From: Sindora glabra
Lineage: Eukaryota > Streptophyta > Magnoliopsida > Fabales > Fabaceae
Direction: 5' to 3'
Assembly: GCA_020226215.1 (NCBI GenBank)
Contig: CM035235.1
Span: forward strand, 5,655,151-5,719,150
DNA length: 64,000 bases
Shown here: positions 11,096 through 24,406 of the stretch, in pieces
How positions within the stretch are numbered: position 1 is the first letter of the stretch
How the letters are laid out: each line of letters starts with the position of its first letter
Position numbers and translations under genes: made by a program
Notes under the pieces: generated by a model
Told to the model about the DNA's origin: nothing
Seen by the model: the letters and a program-made list of their open reading frames with translations, nothing else
The model's database searches: none

Positions 11096-12718
11096 TACAA
11101 ATACCTAAAAAACTTTATTTCAATTTTGTCCTTATTTTTACACTTAAATATAATTTTGTTACCCATGAAATATATGTTAAATAAATTTGATACTTTTAAT
11201 TTAAAATACTAAATCTTATTTTATTATATTTTAATTAACTTAATTTTAATTCTTCCATTGGATTCTTGTCCGATTACTAATAAAACGAATCTGAATTTAG
11301 TGAATTTGAGTGTTTATAATATATGATACATTTTTGCGCCCAGTTTACGTATAGATTATTGATTATTGACAGTTTTCTTCTTTTCCGTTCAAATTCATTT
11401 TATTTTATATATGGAAGGAGACAATATATCCCCGTTAGCCAATGTTATATTTGAATCAAATGATTGGTTTCTTTGCCCGTTGTTTTGTTAATAATTGAAT
11501 AGAGATTTATGCCCTACTTATTTTGCCGGAGAATATTCTTTTTTAAGGAAAAAATTAGATAAAATTCCTTATGTACTTACCATGAGAATCTTTGATCAAA
11601 TCATAATATATGTATTACTTATTTTATTTAAATAATAATTATTGTAATCATCAAATTTTAATTATTAACAAAAATTAAATAGAATAATTACATACATGTA
11701 TAGATATGATTAAAAATATTATGGTAAGTATACAAAGCACTTTACCTAAGATTTATTCTATTTTTTGTATGAAAATATCTCATTTAATTATAATTATAAT
11801 TATAATTACAAGAAAATTTCCTTTATAAAATATATTATATTAATTTAATGTTATATAAGAAAAGTGTGAGTGAAAATAATATCCAAAATTCAAAAAAGAA
11901 GTTATTTTTACTTATTAATTACCATAATATTATGCATAATACGATTAATTATAAAATATATTGATGTAATAGATGAAATTTTCACATAAAAGATATATTT
12001 CTAATGAAAATAATTTTAATAATTTTTTATTGATATAGTAACATATAAATAAATAATAATATAAAATTAATTTACATCAACATTAAATGAAATTTAAATC
12101 CTAACTTTCTTGAGTATTTAGTTACTTTCTTATTTCTTAAAATTAAAATTAGATAGTAAATAAAGAAAAATGATGTGTGTAATGTACTCTACATCCAAAT
12201 CAAAATTATAGTTTAATCTTATTTGCATTTTATTTAGGATAAAATATAAATAACTCTTATAGTAAATTATTATTAGATTACTTCCTTAAAATTTTAAAAC
12301 TTACAAATAACCTCTCAAATTTGAAAAAAAAATGTAAATATTGAAATTTTAATTAAAGGAAACAAGAAAAAATAAAAAAATAGATGAAAAACTCATAATT
12401 TTTTAACTATATCTGGTGTTTAATAAAGTAAAAAAAAAGTAATAAAAAAATACAAGTAGGTATATAATACCTTCCTGTAGATAGTCAATTCGATTTTTAA
12501 CAATATTTTACCTAAATTACTCATCATTATTTATATCAAAAACACATTACAAAATCAATTTTGTTATTAATGATTTATTTTTTATGAAAATATCCACAAA
12601 AATTAATGGAATTTATTTTTAAAATTTTTAAAATGATTATGAGTAACTCATATACCTTGGTTTTTTTTTTCAAATTGAATTATCATTAATTTTTAAAAAT
12701 TTTATAGAACTATCAAAG
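11096..12718. other. AT-rich intergenic DNA, no gene seen
   Basis: Only short random open frames and A/T homopolymer runs. A short TTATAA-type run near 11,785-11,812 is the only local repeat seen. Confidence 0.7.
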
Positions 12719-12721
12719 TTA

Positions 12722-13260
12722 TGTTTAGTATAAGTAATTAATAGTTAATAGGTTAACTTATAACTAATAGTTATTAAATGATAACTGATAAGTTAACTAA
12801 TTGTATTAAAAATAATTAGTCAAATTAACTAAAAAATACAAAATAACATAAAAATATTTTGTAATATAAATAGATATATAAACTAATTTAATTCATAATT
12901 ATTTTAAGATCAAGTTATAGTGATAAAATAGGGATATTTCAAAATGAAAATCTAATTACTTAAATTTTAATTAATTATATTTTATGACATTACATATTTA
13001 TTTATGCATTTATTATTTAAAATAAGAATATATAAATTTTATAATATTAAATTTTATTTTTATATATAATTAAAAATAAATATATAATTACCTAAAATTT
13101 AATTAATTATAAAAAATATGAATTATCAATTAATTATAAATTATAAATTTAAAAAAACTGTTAAGCTATAAATTACCCAATAAAACTTATTAAATCAAAA
13201 TTTTATAATTTATTTAATAAATTAATTAATTATGAATTTATTTATTTATTACACTAAATA
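12722..13260. mobile_element. MITE, about 540 bp, same family as 24407-25024
   Basis: The left end TGTTTAGTATAAG is mirrored at the right end by TTACACTAAATA. The arms are rich in TTAACTTATAACT-type motifs, which also fill the 618-bp element in duplication copy A. The element has no coding capacity. Its target duplication is not clean, so the boundaries are approximate. Confidence 0.55.
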
Positions 13261-13299
13261 TAATTTAAATCATAAAAGATTTATTTGTATTTTCCCTCC

Positions 13300-13600
13300 T
13301 TAATTCATTGGGTGTAAATATGAATGGGCCCTTTTTGGATAAGGGCAGGTGATACTCGGGGAGATAGTACTCGCCTGCAGCGTTCGTGAGGCACGTTGCC
13401 ACATGGCTTGCGAAGAGAATCTGTACGATATGCTAAAAGGAATTCTGAGGACCGCCAGGTGTCCTTTTTGTTGGTACGGCAAATTCGTTTCTGTTGAGTG
13501 AGTTTGATCTTTGATCTGGGTTGGCTGACTTGCCTCGCTGTTACTTCCGGTAATCGCTCACTTTTTCTTTTTATAAAAATTTGAAAATACAAATAAAGAA
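13300..13600. other. Isolated GC-richer patch without a recognisable gene
   Basis: About 270 bp stand out from the AT-rich surroundings (for example CTCGCCTGCAGCGTTCG). Overlapping short frames on the minus strand show no known motif. It could be a fragment of a lost gene or of a transposon. Confidence 0.3.
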
Positions 13601-15894
13601 AAATGGGTGTTTTAAGTATTTTTTTTACGCAAATAATACCATCAAGATAGTCTCAAGAGATAGTAAAATACAAATAATGGAAATTTGAAAATACAATTGA
13701 ATGAGATTGAAAAATTGAAACGAGCAAAGCGCACCTTCTGTAAAATTGCATGATAGTGCACACTTAGAGTGAAATGAGCAGAAGCTCAACTTTGCGAAAA
13801 ATCAACGGTTCCCAAGTGTGTGTTGATGGTATCGAACTTTTTGCCAAGGTCGTCGTGAATAAGAAAAATTAAACCAAATTATGAATTATAAGATTATCGA
13901 CCAATATTTTAAATCGTAAATCGAATCAAATAATGTATTATAAGATTAATGCTTAAAATTTAAAGTAACTTAAACTTTAATATTATGTACACGAAAAATA
14001 AAACTAAATGATTAAGAAATAAGAATATTGACTTTAAAACAAATATTTATTAACAATTTCATTTTTAAAATTATAAGAGGTTGACTAAATAATTTTTAAA
14101 TTATATAAAGTTACAATTTCATTTATAAATAATAATTTATATAAATAATTTTATTTTTTTATATAGATTCATATAGACAATTTCATCTTTGAATTACTAT
14201 ATAGAGAGATAAAATTATTTGTATAAATTATTATTTAAGAATATAATTACAACATTATATAATTTAGGAATAATTTTGTTAGTACTTCATTATTCCAAGG
14301 ATGAAACTATATGTTTTGTCTTAAATAATATTGGAGTAATATTGCATGCAAGAATATAACATAGTCAAATAGTACTTGCCTTATCATATAAAAATATTAT
14401 TATAATAAAAATATAGTTTGAAAAGGATTTTAAAATTGAATTTTATAAAATTTGATTTGATCATATTATAATTTGACTAGAAATCTAAGGGTTAAAATCA
14501 ATTGAATTGTTTGAGTCTTATGCTTAGAATGGAACAATTCTAATTAAGATGTATGACACAATAAATCTATATAAAAGAATAAAATTACTGAATGTATGAC
14601 TCAAATCAAATCACATATATCAAATTATCAGATTAGGATCTCCTCTCATAATTGCAACCATAGCTAGGGTTCGTTGATTTACCGTGAGACCTATTGACAA
14701 TATAGGAACCCAGGCATATGAATGGTTTCCTCTAACAATTGCAATGGTAATTACAGGAGAAAATCCTTTTCCGAAATTATGACCCGTAAGATTTTGAAAA
14801 CAATGCTTCTTCCCTTTCTCCTATATTCCGTATCTCTCAAAAACCAATGTTTAAAACATATTAAGAATGAAGAGTAACCTAATTAATATAAAAAAATTCT
14901 AATAGACCTTTAGATCACATTTCAATAAAAGTACAAATTTATGCATTAATTGTCAAATATATTAAATCACAATTATATATTCCTATGCTGATAATATATA
15001 ATAGATTATTTTATTAGACCCCAGCTTTAAAAATAAGTCTCTAAAATCAAAATTCAATTTCATTTTTTTAAAATTAAAATACCAACAATTAATTGTAGTC
15101 TATGTAAAAAAAATTCTAATATATTATCCCAATTAAGATATTGCAAGAAGTTATAGTAAAGTAATTATGATGAAAATTGTCATTTAGATTATACACAATA
15201 AATTAGGAAAATTGGGTGTAAGATCTTAATTTTTTTTCTAATTCAAAAATGTTATAAAGATAAAAAATAGGATTCAAAATTGAACTTCAAATATTTTATA
15301 TTCATTGAATTAATTTTTATAAATTTTTTACCATCCTATATTTAATTGATAATTTTAATTTATATTTACAATTTTATTTTAAATTTTAATTTTGATAGAT
15401 ATAGTATTGTTGCTTCTAATTTTCATTTTGTTTTAACCAATTATGATCCGGGAGAATCAACGTGCCTAAAGGTTTTAGTGATAGTTACAAAATTAAGCAG
15501 AGGCACATGAAGAATATCTTCTAGATACCAGAATGTCTTTTAGACGTCAAACCTTTATTGCAACGGAAGCTGCTAAAAGGAGTGTGATCCACACTTGCAC
15601 TCCAAGCTCAGCTCACTTGCTAGTGCAGCGACAGCTGGCTACTGGATTTATCAGTAGCACATGTTGCCGCAAAAGACACTACAATATATGAGATCGGATT
15701 GAAAAAGGAAATTAAAGTAAAAAGTCACTAAATGGGGATCTTTGCGAATAAAATTTAAATCAGATCCCAACTGAAGTCTTAATTTTTCTCAATAAGCTAC
15801 AAATTAATTTGTTCTCCATTTTCTTTAAGTCCACAATATGAAGTACATTTCTTTGTTATACTATAGTCAAACAAAGAAAGGTATCAATTATATC
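13601..15894. other. Intergenic DNA; GC-richer patch at 15,430-15,690
   Basis: Mostly AT-rich with no open frame of note. The patch at 15,430-15,690 contains palindromic pieces such as TGCACTCCAAGCTCAGCTCA but no identifiable domain. Confidence 0.5.
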
Positions 15895-16215
15895 TATATT
15901 ATATTTGAATAATGTATTTAGGAAATATCAAGAATTTTGAAGTTTTGTACTTGAAAAATAATTTTATTTAGTTCTCTTGGATGAAAAAGAATAATCAATA
16001 TGATTTTTCAAGAATAAATATGAAATCTGTAAAATGACACATATTTTAATTGAATTTTAAATGCTAAGTTTGATAACTTAAATTCTTTATTTAGAATGCT
16101 TATGTAATTTATAAGTTTTATCCAATTATTACTGAACAAGATATTTTAACTAATAAAATTTAAATTCTTTGAGAATTGAATTATCAACTTTAATTTTTGA
16201 ATCCATATACAATAT
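15895..16215. mobile_element. Dispersed MITE-like repeat, copy 1
   Basis: Shares order and wording with 55445-55735: ATATGAAATYTRTAAAAT, then a TTTAAATTCTTT-like block, then GAATTATCAACTTTAATTTT. The two copies are the only visible members in this window. The ends of each copy are loosely inverted (ATATTTGAAT against ATTCAAAAAT). Confidence 0.5.
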
Positions 16216-17061
16216 TAGTGATTTGCAAGAATGATGCTTGCTGTTTCAATTGTAATTACAATTTTATATAATATTTGTATCTGTAGGTGTTGCAAAAATA
16301 AAAATATGGATTATGAGTTGTGATCATGAGATTTTTTTATTCGTATAAAATATAATAAAATTTATTTATATTATTTGATATTAATTTTTTAACTTATAAA
16401 ACATGTTAAATCAAATCTATTTATAAATAGAATATTAAGGCTTTCAACTTTTATTTTATCAAAATATCTTAAATAAGTATATTATGATTACTGCTACCAC
16501 AGTAATATGCAACACTCCAGGGTTAACAATGGCAATTCATTATCTGTCCTGTAAGTTTTTTGTTTTGAAAAAAAAAATTGCAATTGTAGTTTAATTGGTC
16601 CGCAATCCAAATCGACAGGGGATGATGATTATATGTGTTAACACAAGCGGCTCCACTGTTAAATGGATTCGTGCGGGTCGTCCTTTGTGTGGATTTTTTA
16701 GATGGAAGTTTGAACTCTAAACTTTGCAAATTGCGGATTTGTTTATAGGCTTTTTCTTTTTTAAATATTTATAAATCTTCCAATAATTTTAAATTCAAAA
16801 TAATAATCATAAAATAAAAATCACATATTTCATATATTCTTAATCCAAATCAACAATTAAAGGTTAAATAAATTAGAATAAAAATTAGTTAATCTTAAAA
16901 TTATTAATTTGGAAATAATTTATTTATATTAGGTTGGATTGTAAGATAAAGAATTAAATTTGAGTGTAAATATTGGATTGATTAAATAAATATTTGTGTA
17001 ATGTATTATTTAATTTTGAAGTTAAAAATGTAAAAAAAAAAGAAAATAAAATGTATATTCA

Positions 17062-17175
17062 TCTGCGGACCTGACATACCAAATCGCTTTCAATAAGCAT
17101 TTAGATGGAATTGCATTTTTTGGATCCTAATTTATATTTTTTTATAGATTTACAAATTTATCTGCGGACCTGAAT
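17062..17175. repeat. Direct repeat of TCTGCGGACCTGA, 99 bp apart
   Basis: The 13-mer occurs at 17062 and 17161, each followed within 20 bp by CTTTCAATAA. It probably marks an old duplication of about 99 bp, now diverged. Confidence 0.6.
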
Positions 17176-17480
17176 TCTTTCAATAACTATACAAGTGACC
17201 ACATATTGTGATGCAGTATCATTGGTTATTGTTGAGAGATTTCTTGCTTCAATGTCTAAATTTTTTTCATTGTCGAAAAATCAAGAGAATCATTTTCTCT
17301 TCCAGTCTGCAGCTTCTATGTCTAAAGCATCTATATTATTAATAGAAGAGAGCCTAAACAAGAGAAGGGGGAATAGCAGGGAATTCCCTCCCCCATACTC
17401 TCTTTATCTCTTTTAATTTGTTACATTTAAAAGGAATTTATTATCCCTTTTTATATACTGCTTGAAAAATCTAATGAAAC

Positions 17481-17745
17481 ATTATTTTACATATTCATCA
17501 TAAAAAGTCTTAACTAATTTATTCTATCATATTTTTCTCTCGACTCTTAATCACTTTGAACTTTGTGATTAGAATGATAAAGTAAATGTTGATTATTAAA
17601 GTAAATGATAATTTTGAAAAATATAATAAAATTAAATATAATAAAAAAACAATTTTAAGTTACAAAGTTCAAGGTAGTTAAGAGTGGAGAGAGAAATACA
17701 ATGAAACAAATTCATTAAGACTTTTTATAATGAATGTATTTAGTA
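17481..17745. mobile_element. MITE with inverted arms of about 90 bp
   Basis: The left arm carries CATAAAAAGTCTTAA, TTTTTCTCTCGACTCTTAA and CTTTGAACTTTGTGA. The right arm, reverse-complemented, carries TATAAAAAGTCTTAA, TTTCTCTCTCCACTCTTAA and CTTGAACTTTGTAA in the same order. The element is about 265 bp long and non-coding, and would fold into a long hairpin. Confidence 0.75.
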
Positions 17746-19156
17746 ATTAAGTATTTATTAAAGTTAAACAAGAGTAAAATTGAAAAAAATAATTAATGCT
17801 TCATTTTATTTTTAAATTAATAAATAAAAAGGACTAAATAATTTCTTTCAAAAACAATAAATAAAGAGGGACAAATGGAATAATTGATAAAAGCTTAAAA
17901 TATGTTTCCTTTATTCCTTTTTAAGTATTAATTTAGAGGAAATTTTTTATTACTGTTTATTTATCATTTTAGAAAATCAAAAATATTTTTATTATCTTCT
18001 TTCAATTATTGCTTCTATAATTTAGATAAATAATCTATAACTTTACTTACTATTTAACTTCTAATAGAAGATATATTAGTAAATTATAAATCATCTCTCT
18101 TAAAATAAATTTAAAATTATTTATTATCTTTTTTAATTCTTATGCATTAGTCTTAAATAATATTTAAAAAAATTAAAACGCATGTAAAAATGCCTTGTAA
18201 ATATTACCATAAATAATGTTCCCTTGGCAGTCTTATTTCGTAAACAAAAGATGGTAAGGATTCAGTACATATTGTTATATAACTTTTTTTGAAAAAAAAT
18301 ATTTTTTTTTTGCACTTCCATAATATTTTAAAACATCAATAGAGAAAAAGGAGCCCAACTAATAAACAGCTAGAAATAAAGATGTGAATCCTCATCCGTC
18401 TACGTACAATAGCCATTTTTCCCCTTTGTTTTTTTTATGTTAACAAAGAAAGCTCTCGTTTAAGCTGACTTTTGATTAGTACAAGAAAAGCATCAAGTTC
18501 GAAAGATTCATCAACAATTTACCTTTTACCAAGTTCTAAATACTCTTTACAATTATAATATTATGTAATATTATTGTTATAAATCACACTGCAATCACAA
18601 TATTTTATAATTTTGTATTACAATAATTATATTTTTTTATATTTATCTAAAATTTTATTAAAAGAAACGAGATTGAAAATGTAATTGCAACTACAACTGC
18701 AATTCAATTTAGAATCATATTTGCTACGTATCTTTTAGCAAAAACTTCATGCAGTTCAGCCTTTCGCGACATTTACAAGTTCAAATCATATTTCAGGAAC
18801 AACACTATATTACTGATCACGTATTCTAGTTTTTTCTACCTTTGCCAATATTTTCTTTAATTTTATCTTTATACTTTGGTGGCTTTAATTTGATGCTTTT
18901 AATTTTTACCATCAATCCAGATCATGAAAGGAGACAGGTGTAGGCCATCCACTTCTTTGAGTCAGATTTTGGAAAAGAAAGATTGCTATACTATTGCTTT
19001 AGTGTTACTCACAACATAGTATAAGCACAGCACGAGCAACATGTTTGGATATATTTTATGCATTTCACCCATCACATGCAATTGACAAAGGTTGTGTTAT
19101 CCTTAATCATTTTCGAAGACATTGCATTAAAAAGTTATTAGTCTATATATACTAAA
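17746..19156. other. AT-rich intergenic DNA, no gene seen
   Basis: No frame or repeat could be supported here. Confidence 0.65.
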
Positions 19157-19705
19157 AACCACTACAACAAATTAATACTTATATTATAAATTATGTTATG
19201 AAAATTTAAAAATTGTGATAATTTTATCTCTTACCATAAAAATAAAAAGATTTAAATAAATATACAGAAAAATAAAAAAAATTATGTTACTAAAAAATTT
19301 TACCTATAATAAAATATCACTTGTATTATAAATTAAGTTACGAAAATACATTTTCTATGGCAAAATATTATTTGTGTTATAGAAAAATTTATCTATAGCA
19401 AAATATAACTTGTACCACAAACAAAGTTACGGAAATATATTCTTTGTGACAAAATATCACTTACACTATAAAAAAATTTATCCATAATAAAATATCACTT
19501 ATGTTATAAACTAAGTTATAAAAATATATTCTCTTTAATAAAGTATCACTTATGTCATAAAGTAAACTATGAAAATACATTCTTTATGACAAAGTATTAT
19601 TTATTTTATTATATAAGTTAGAAAACTTTATTTGTAGCAAAGTATTACTTATATCATAAATAAATTTTATAGATAAGAATATAGTCAAATATACAATTTT
19701 TGTGA
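19157..19705 (+). mobile_element. CACTA-like terminus with subterminal tandem repeats
   Basis: Begins CACTACAACAAATTAATAC, close to plant CACTA (En/Spm) termini. About nine degenerate direct repeats follow, built on a CAAAATATCACTTRTRTTA core and spaced about 50-60 bp. Subterminal repetition is typical of the superfamily. The opposite terminus is not certain: a weak candidate lies at about 19,750, and motifs with the same wording recur near 21,650-21,720 and 22,575-22,640. No transposase was found. Confidence 0.45.
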
Positions 19706-20042
19706 TAATTATATATATAAAAAGGGCCTTTTATAATAACTACAACTTGATGCAATGTAGTAGATGATAAAAAAAAATTACATGTTATGGGTATTTAGCA
19801 AATAGTTAATTTATCACTTGAGTTAGGGACATTTAATTGATTGACCAAATTAAACATTTATTTTAGAAATTTAATAAATAACTTATTTGATTGACTAATT
19901 GATCCTTAATCAATCAAATTAAAAAAAGTTGTGAAACCTAACATTTTCAATCAACTAATTTATAAAATATATGTGAAAAAATAAAACTACCTATAAATTA
20001 TATAGTTATATATATTTAATTTTTTTTTAAATAATAGACAAA

Positions 20043-20096
20043 GGAGTTGAACCTCAAACCTTAAGTATAAAAAAGAGCTTAGCCATAAAGCTTCTA
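20043..20096 (-). repeat. Degenerate tRNA-like (SINE-like) patch
   Basis: The minus strand reads TGGCTAAGCTC (A-box-like) and, about 20 bp further, GGTTCAACTCC (B-box-like). Spacing and wording fit a pol III internal promoter of a tRNA-derived SINE head. No cloverleaf or full SINE body could be traced. Confidence 0.3.
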
Positions 20097-21231
20097 AGGT
20101 GACATTTGATTCGTGAAATATTTTTAACATTTCTAGAAACGTTTTAGGGGGATATTACATTATCATGTTTGGTTTAAGGTTTGAAAAAAAAATATCTGAG
20201 AATGTCACATTTTTAGAAATATTTTTTGCCTAACTTTCCCTTAAAATATTCTTATAGGGAGAGGTGGAAATCTCATATTTTCATGGATGAGAATGTTGAT
20301 GCTAAAATAAAAAGATAAAATTATTCTCATATTTAATTCTTTTTTTATTTATTACTTTATTAAATAATTTTTAATTTCAACTAAAAAATAATTATCACTT
20401 TATTTTTAAAATATTTTTATTATTAAGAAATAAATAATATTAATTTTATAATTTCTTTTTTATTGTTATTTCTAGTATTTAGAAGATTATTTTAATATAA
20501 TTATATATACATAAAAAATTTTATTAAAAAATAATACAACAATCTTGTAATTTCTTAAAAAAGGCATATTTATACATAATAAAATAATAATATTTTATAT
20601 TAGAGAAAAAATTATAATATAAAATTTAATACCAGTATGAAATATAATTATAAAAATAATTTAGCCATAAAAATTTATAATTTTATAAAAATAGAAATAC
20701 CAAGTATATTTAATATTATAATAAAAACTTAAATAAATTATGCTTACTTAATTTTAAAAATTGATCTAATAATAATACTAATAATTACAATAATAAAGCA
20801 TAAAATATAAAATATAATAAAGTATAACATATAAAAATATAATATATTAAATATTAAAATATAATAAAGTGTAAAATATCTTTATATATATTTAATGAAT
20901 TTTTAGATGTTAACTATTGAAATATAATTTATTAGGTGTTAAAATTTTAATTATTTATCTAGTTTTAAATAAAAATATGATTTACTATATTATATTTTAT
21001 AATAAAAATTTTGAGAAGGGCATTTTTAAGACAATATTAAAATTTTTGAAAATATCAAATATGAATTAAACATAGTAATATAGAATATGTAGAAATCTAG
21101 CAAAAAACTTTATAGTAAATTAAATATAAGAATGTTACATCCATATTAATTAAATTTCAAGGAATCACATTCTCAAGAATATACAATTTTCTAAAAATGT
21201 AAAATTTCATGAATTAAATGTTACTTAAATA
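20092..21231. mobile_element. TIR element, about 1.14 kb, family member 1
   Basis: The left end CTAAGGTGACATTTGATTCG and the reverse-complemented right end TTTAAGTAACATTTAATTCA match over about 26 bp. Internal blocks, including TTCTTATAGGGAGAGGTGG near the left end and CACATTCTCAAGAATATAC near the right end, are shared with the element at 33871-34857. It has no coding capacity, so it is a non-autonomous DNA transposon of uncertain superfamily. Confidence 0.65.
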
Positions 21232-21848
21232 CTTTTGTTTACTTGTATACTAAATTTTCTTTTATAAATAGTAAATAACTGTTTAAATTTTCATTAATTA
21301 AATTCACATAATAAAATTAATATGCATCATAAAATGAATATTATAATATGTTAAAAATTAGCTTATATAATTATTTAATGAATTTAAATCCTTTACATGT
21401 TAAAAGTAAACATTAATAGGATTAACCTATACATATATATAATATATACATACACCATTGTTTTTCCAATTTATCATTTGGTCTAATTTTTAAAATATCG
21501 CTTAAATAAAAATAGATTATTCAAGATATAAATATTATAAAATGATTTTTTTGTTGCATCACATTCTTTTTAAAAAATGTGTTGATCAAGAAAATATATA
21601 TTTATATTAGGAAAATATTAAAATTATTATATTATACATAAATAGTATAATTTATGACATAAGCAATAACAATTTTATTATGAAAATGTGTAATAACAAG
21701 TTTTACATTCATTATTGTAATATTAAGGAAACTTTCATTAAAAAAATTAAAAATAATAATTATATAAAATTATATATAATTTAATAATAATTAAATTATT
21801 ATATTAAAAAGTTTAAAGTAAGTTATATTTAAGAGAGTGATATACATA

Positions 21849-22091
21849 ATAGTCTAAAATTTTATTTTCATCCTTTATTAATTTCAATTATATTAATTTC
21901 ATTCTTCATAAATATTTTGTATTAATTTCATCCCTTCTAAATAATAATTTAATTGATTTAATCTATTCATTTGTAATTCTATTAATAGATTAATAACTAG
22001 ATAAATTAAATAATAAAAATATAAATAATATATGAAGGATGAGATTAATACTAAAAATTTATGAAGGGTAACAAATGAAATTTTGGTCTAT
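21849..22091. mobile_element. MITE, 243 bp, long inverted arms
   Basis: The left arm ATAGTCTAAAATTTTATTTT continues TCATCCTTTATTAATTTC. The right arm, reverse-complemented, reads ATAGACCAAAATTTCATTTG and continues TTACCCTTCATAAATTTT. The arms are about 60 bp with scattered mismatches. Confidence 0.7.
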
Positions 22092-22271
22092 ATAAAATAA
22101 TTTTTAAAATAAAATTATAAATTTTTTTAGCATTAGTATATTTTTATTATATGTATTTATATAATATTTTATTATTATATAATTATTATCGCATAAGTAT
22201 ACTTTTATTTTTAAAATTAACAAGTTAATTAAGATCTTCCATAAAATATATTATTTTATAATACTACAGAA

Positions 22272-22335
22272 GCAAGTTGACACAATGGTAAAGTTTGGCA
22301 TTTTTTAACTTATAAAATCAAGTTCAATTCCTTGT
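22272..22335 (+). repeat. Degenerate tRNA-like (SINE-like) patch
   Basis: GCAAGTTGACACAATGGTA resembles a pol III A box and AAGTTCAATTCCTT a B box, with about 45 bp between them. Part of the B-box region is repeated downstream. It is too decayed to be a tRNA gene. Confidence 0.3.
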
Positions 22336-23386
22336 AAATACAATTTACAATTTCCATCAAAATTCAAGTTCAATTCCCTTATGCAATTTACAATTTTCAG
22401 ATAAAGATTTAGCAATTTATATTAATTTCATACAAGTTAAAAGTATTAATAAATTTTAGCTGACAATATATTATTCAATTAAATTAGATAATTGATTTAA
22501 TTTGAATATATAAAAATTATTTCAAAAAAATTGTGTTAATTTTTGTAACAATTTTATTTTATTTTTTACTATGATCTTATTTGTAGCAATATGAGCTACT
22601 AGTTAGTAATATAACTTTCTTACCATATTTATAGTAAAACAATTTTATAAAATTAAACTCAATAAATATAAATGATTTAGAACTCATTTTTAGTGTATAT
22701 AATATTTTAAATTTATATAGCACAAAGTTTTAATGGCAATGATATCCGATATTATTTCTAATTATTTGCATGTTTTGATTAGTTTAAATATAATATTTTA
22801 TAGGTACTAAGTGATTTATCTCCTAGATATTGCCCAAAAAAAAAAAGATTTACTCCATATTCTAAGATTACGAGCAAAGTATTTCATAAATAATTTAATA
22901 TTATTAAAATATATGATATAATAAAAGATATTTCATATTTTAAATTTTATTATCAAAATTATAATTAAAAATTTATATAATAAAAATTTTAATTTATCAA
23001 ATATTTTTAAAAAAATACAAAATATTCTACTCCAAATTTTATTATTAAAATATAATTACCAAAATTTTTAATAAAAAATATCAAAAATTGATATTATTTA
23101 ATTATTTATCAATAAAAATATTATAATTATAACATATAAAAAAATGATGTGCATACATGCGTAAACAAGTAATTTTATGAATAATGAAATCATCAATCAA
23201 TGATGGATCTATTTGGTGTATTGTGGGCACAATGCACAAAGAAAATTTTTTTTACACACATATACACATATATGTATAATATTATATATTTTGCCCCCAT
23301 AATTTATACAATATTACCCGATATGTATCCACTGCATCAATAGGAAGAAAATTTTACTTTAATAAAAAAATATTTAAAATTTTACT

Positions 23387-23387
<1 letters not shown>

Positions 23388-23426
<39 letters not shown>
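23388..23426. repeat. (AT)n microsatellite in copy A
   Basis: About 19 AT units. The equivalent site in copy B (35,929-35,937) has only about five, so the tract expanded or contracted after the duplication. Confidence 0.9.
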
Positions 23427-23428
<2 letters not shown>

Positions 23429-24406
23429 AGAGGGATATTAAAAATAATTTTATATATACTATATAAACTTTTGAATTAAAATTTAAATTTACATATTTAT
23501 ATGCATACATTACTCTTCACAAATTAGAGTTTTTGAATTTATTATCATTCATTTCATTATTTTTATAACTTATAATAAAGATTCTATCATTTGACAGAAT
23601 CACTATTTCCTAAGAAATAAATCTTTTCATTTCATAGTCTATTTAAACAATTTTTACCTATTTTTTTATTCTATTCTAACATACCAAATACACCTTTATT
23701 TGATGAATGAATTATTTTTTAATAAATAATTATTCCATTCCAACTACCTACCAAACAAAATTATTACCCACTACCTTTTCAAATATTAATTCCATCTTAT
23801 CGTAACAAACACAATCCCATAGAACACATCAATGAAAATCTAAAATTCTTACTTCTATTGACAAAAGAAAATCCATAAATAAAATCAACTAAATAATTAA
23901 ATTAGCAATGATATATGTATTAAAATTAAATTTTAAATATAAATTAAAAATTATCAATTAAATATAGAATAATATAATAAATTTTTTAAATTTAGTCTAA
24001 TAAATTTAAATGATTTAAAATTTAATTTCAAATTTTATTCTTATATATATAATATTTTTATAATTAAATTCGAAACTGATAAAAGATAGCCGTCACATGA
24101 ATTAAAATTGTAGACATGGACGATCTCAAGTCAAAGAACATCAGCATGCCATAGTCACGGACCTGCTTTGCCGTAATGCACAAGACATAATAATAACAAA
24201 AACAAATTGTAGAGATGTGGGCAGAAAAGGGAATGGTCAATGAGGATTTGTCCTTAAATTTTGCAGAGTATTGTGCACCAAATCCGTATCTTGTGAGGAT
24301 AAGATCTCCATCTTTTCGCGCCTTCTTGTACGTCTTCGGTTTGTGTTTGGCAACAACGGAGACACCTTTCGAACTATATTTGAAACATCAATTATGCATA
24401 TATTTA

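Noticed and set aside
22262..22340. A functional tRNA gene
   Set aside because: A- and B-box-like words are present, but no acceptor stem or anticodon arm can be drawn; kept only as a SINE-like relic.
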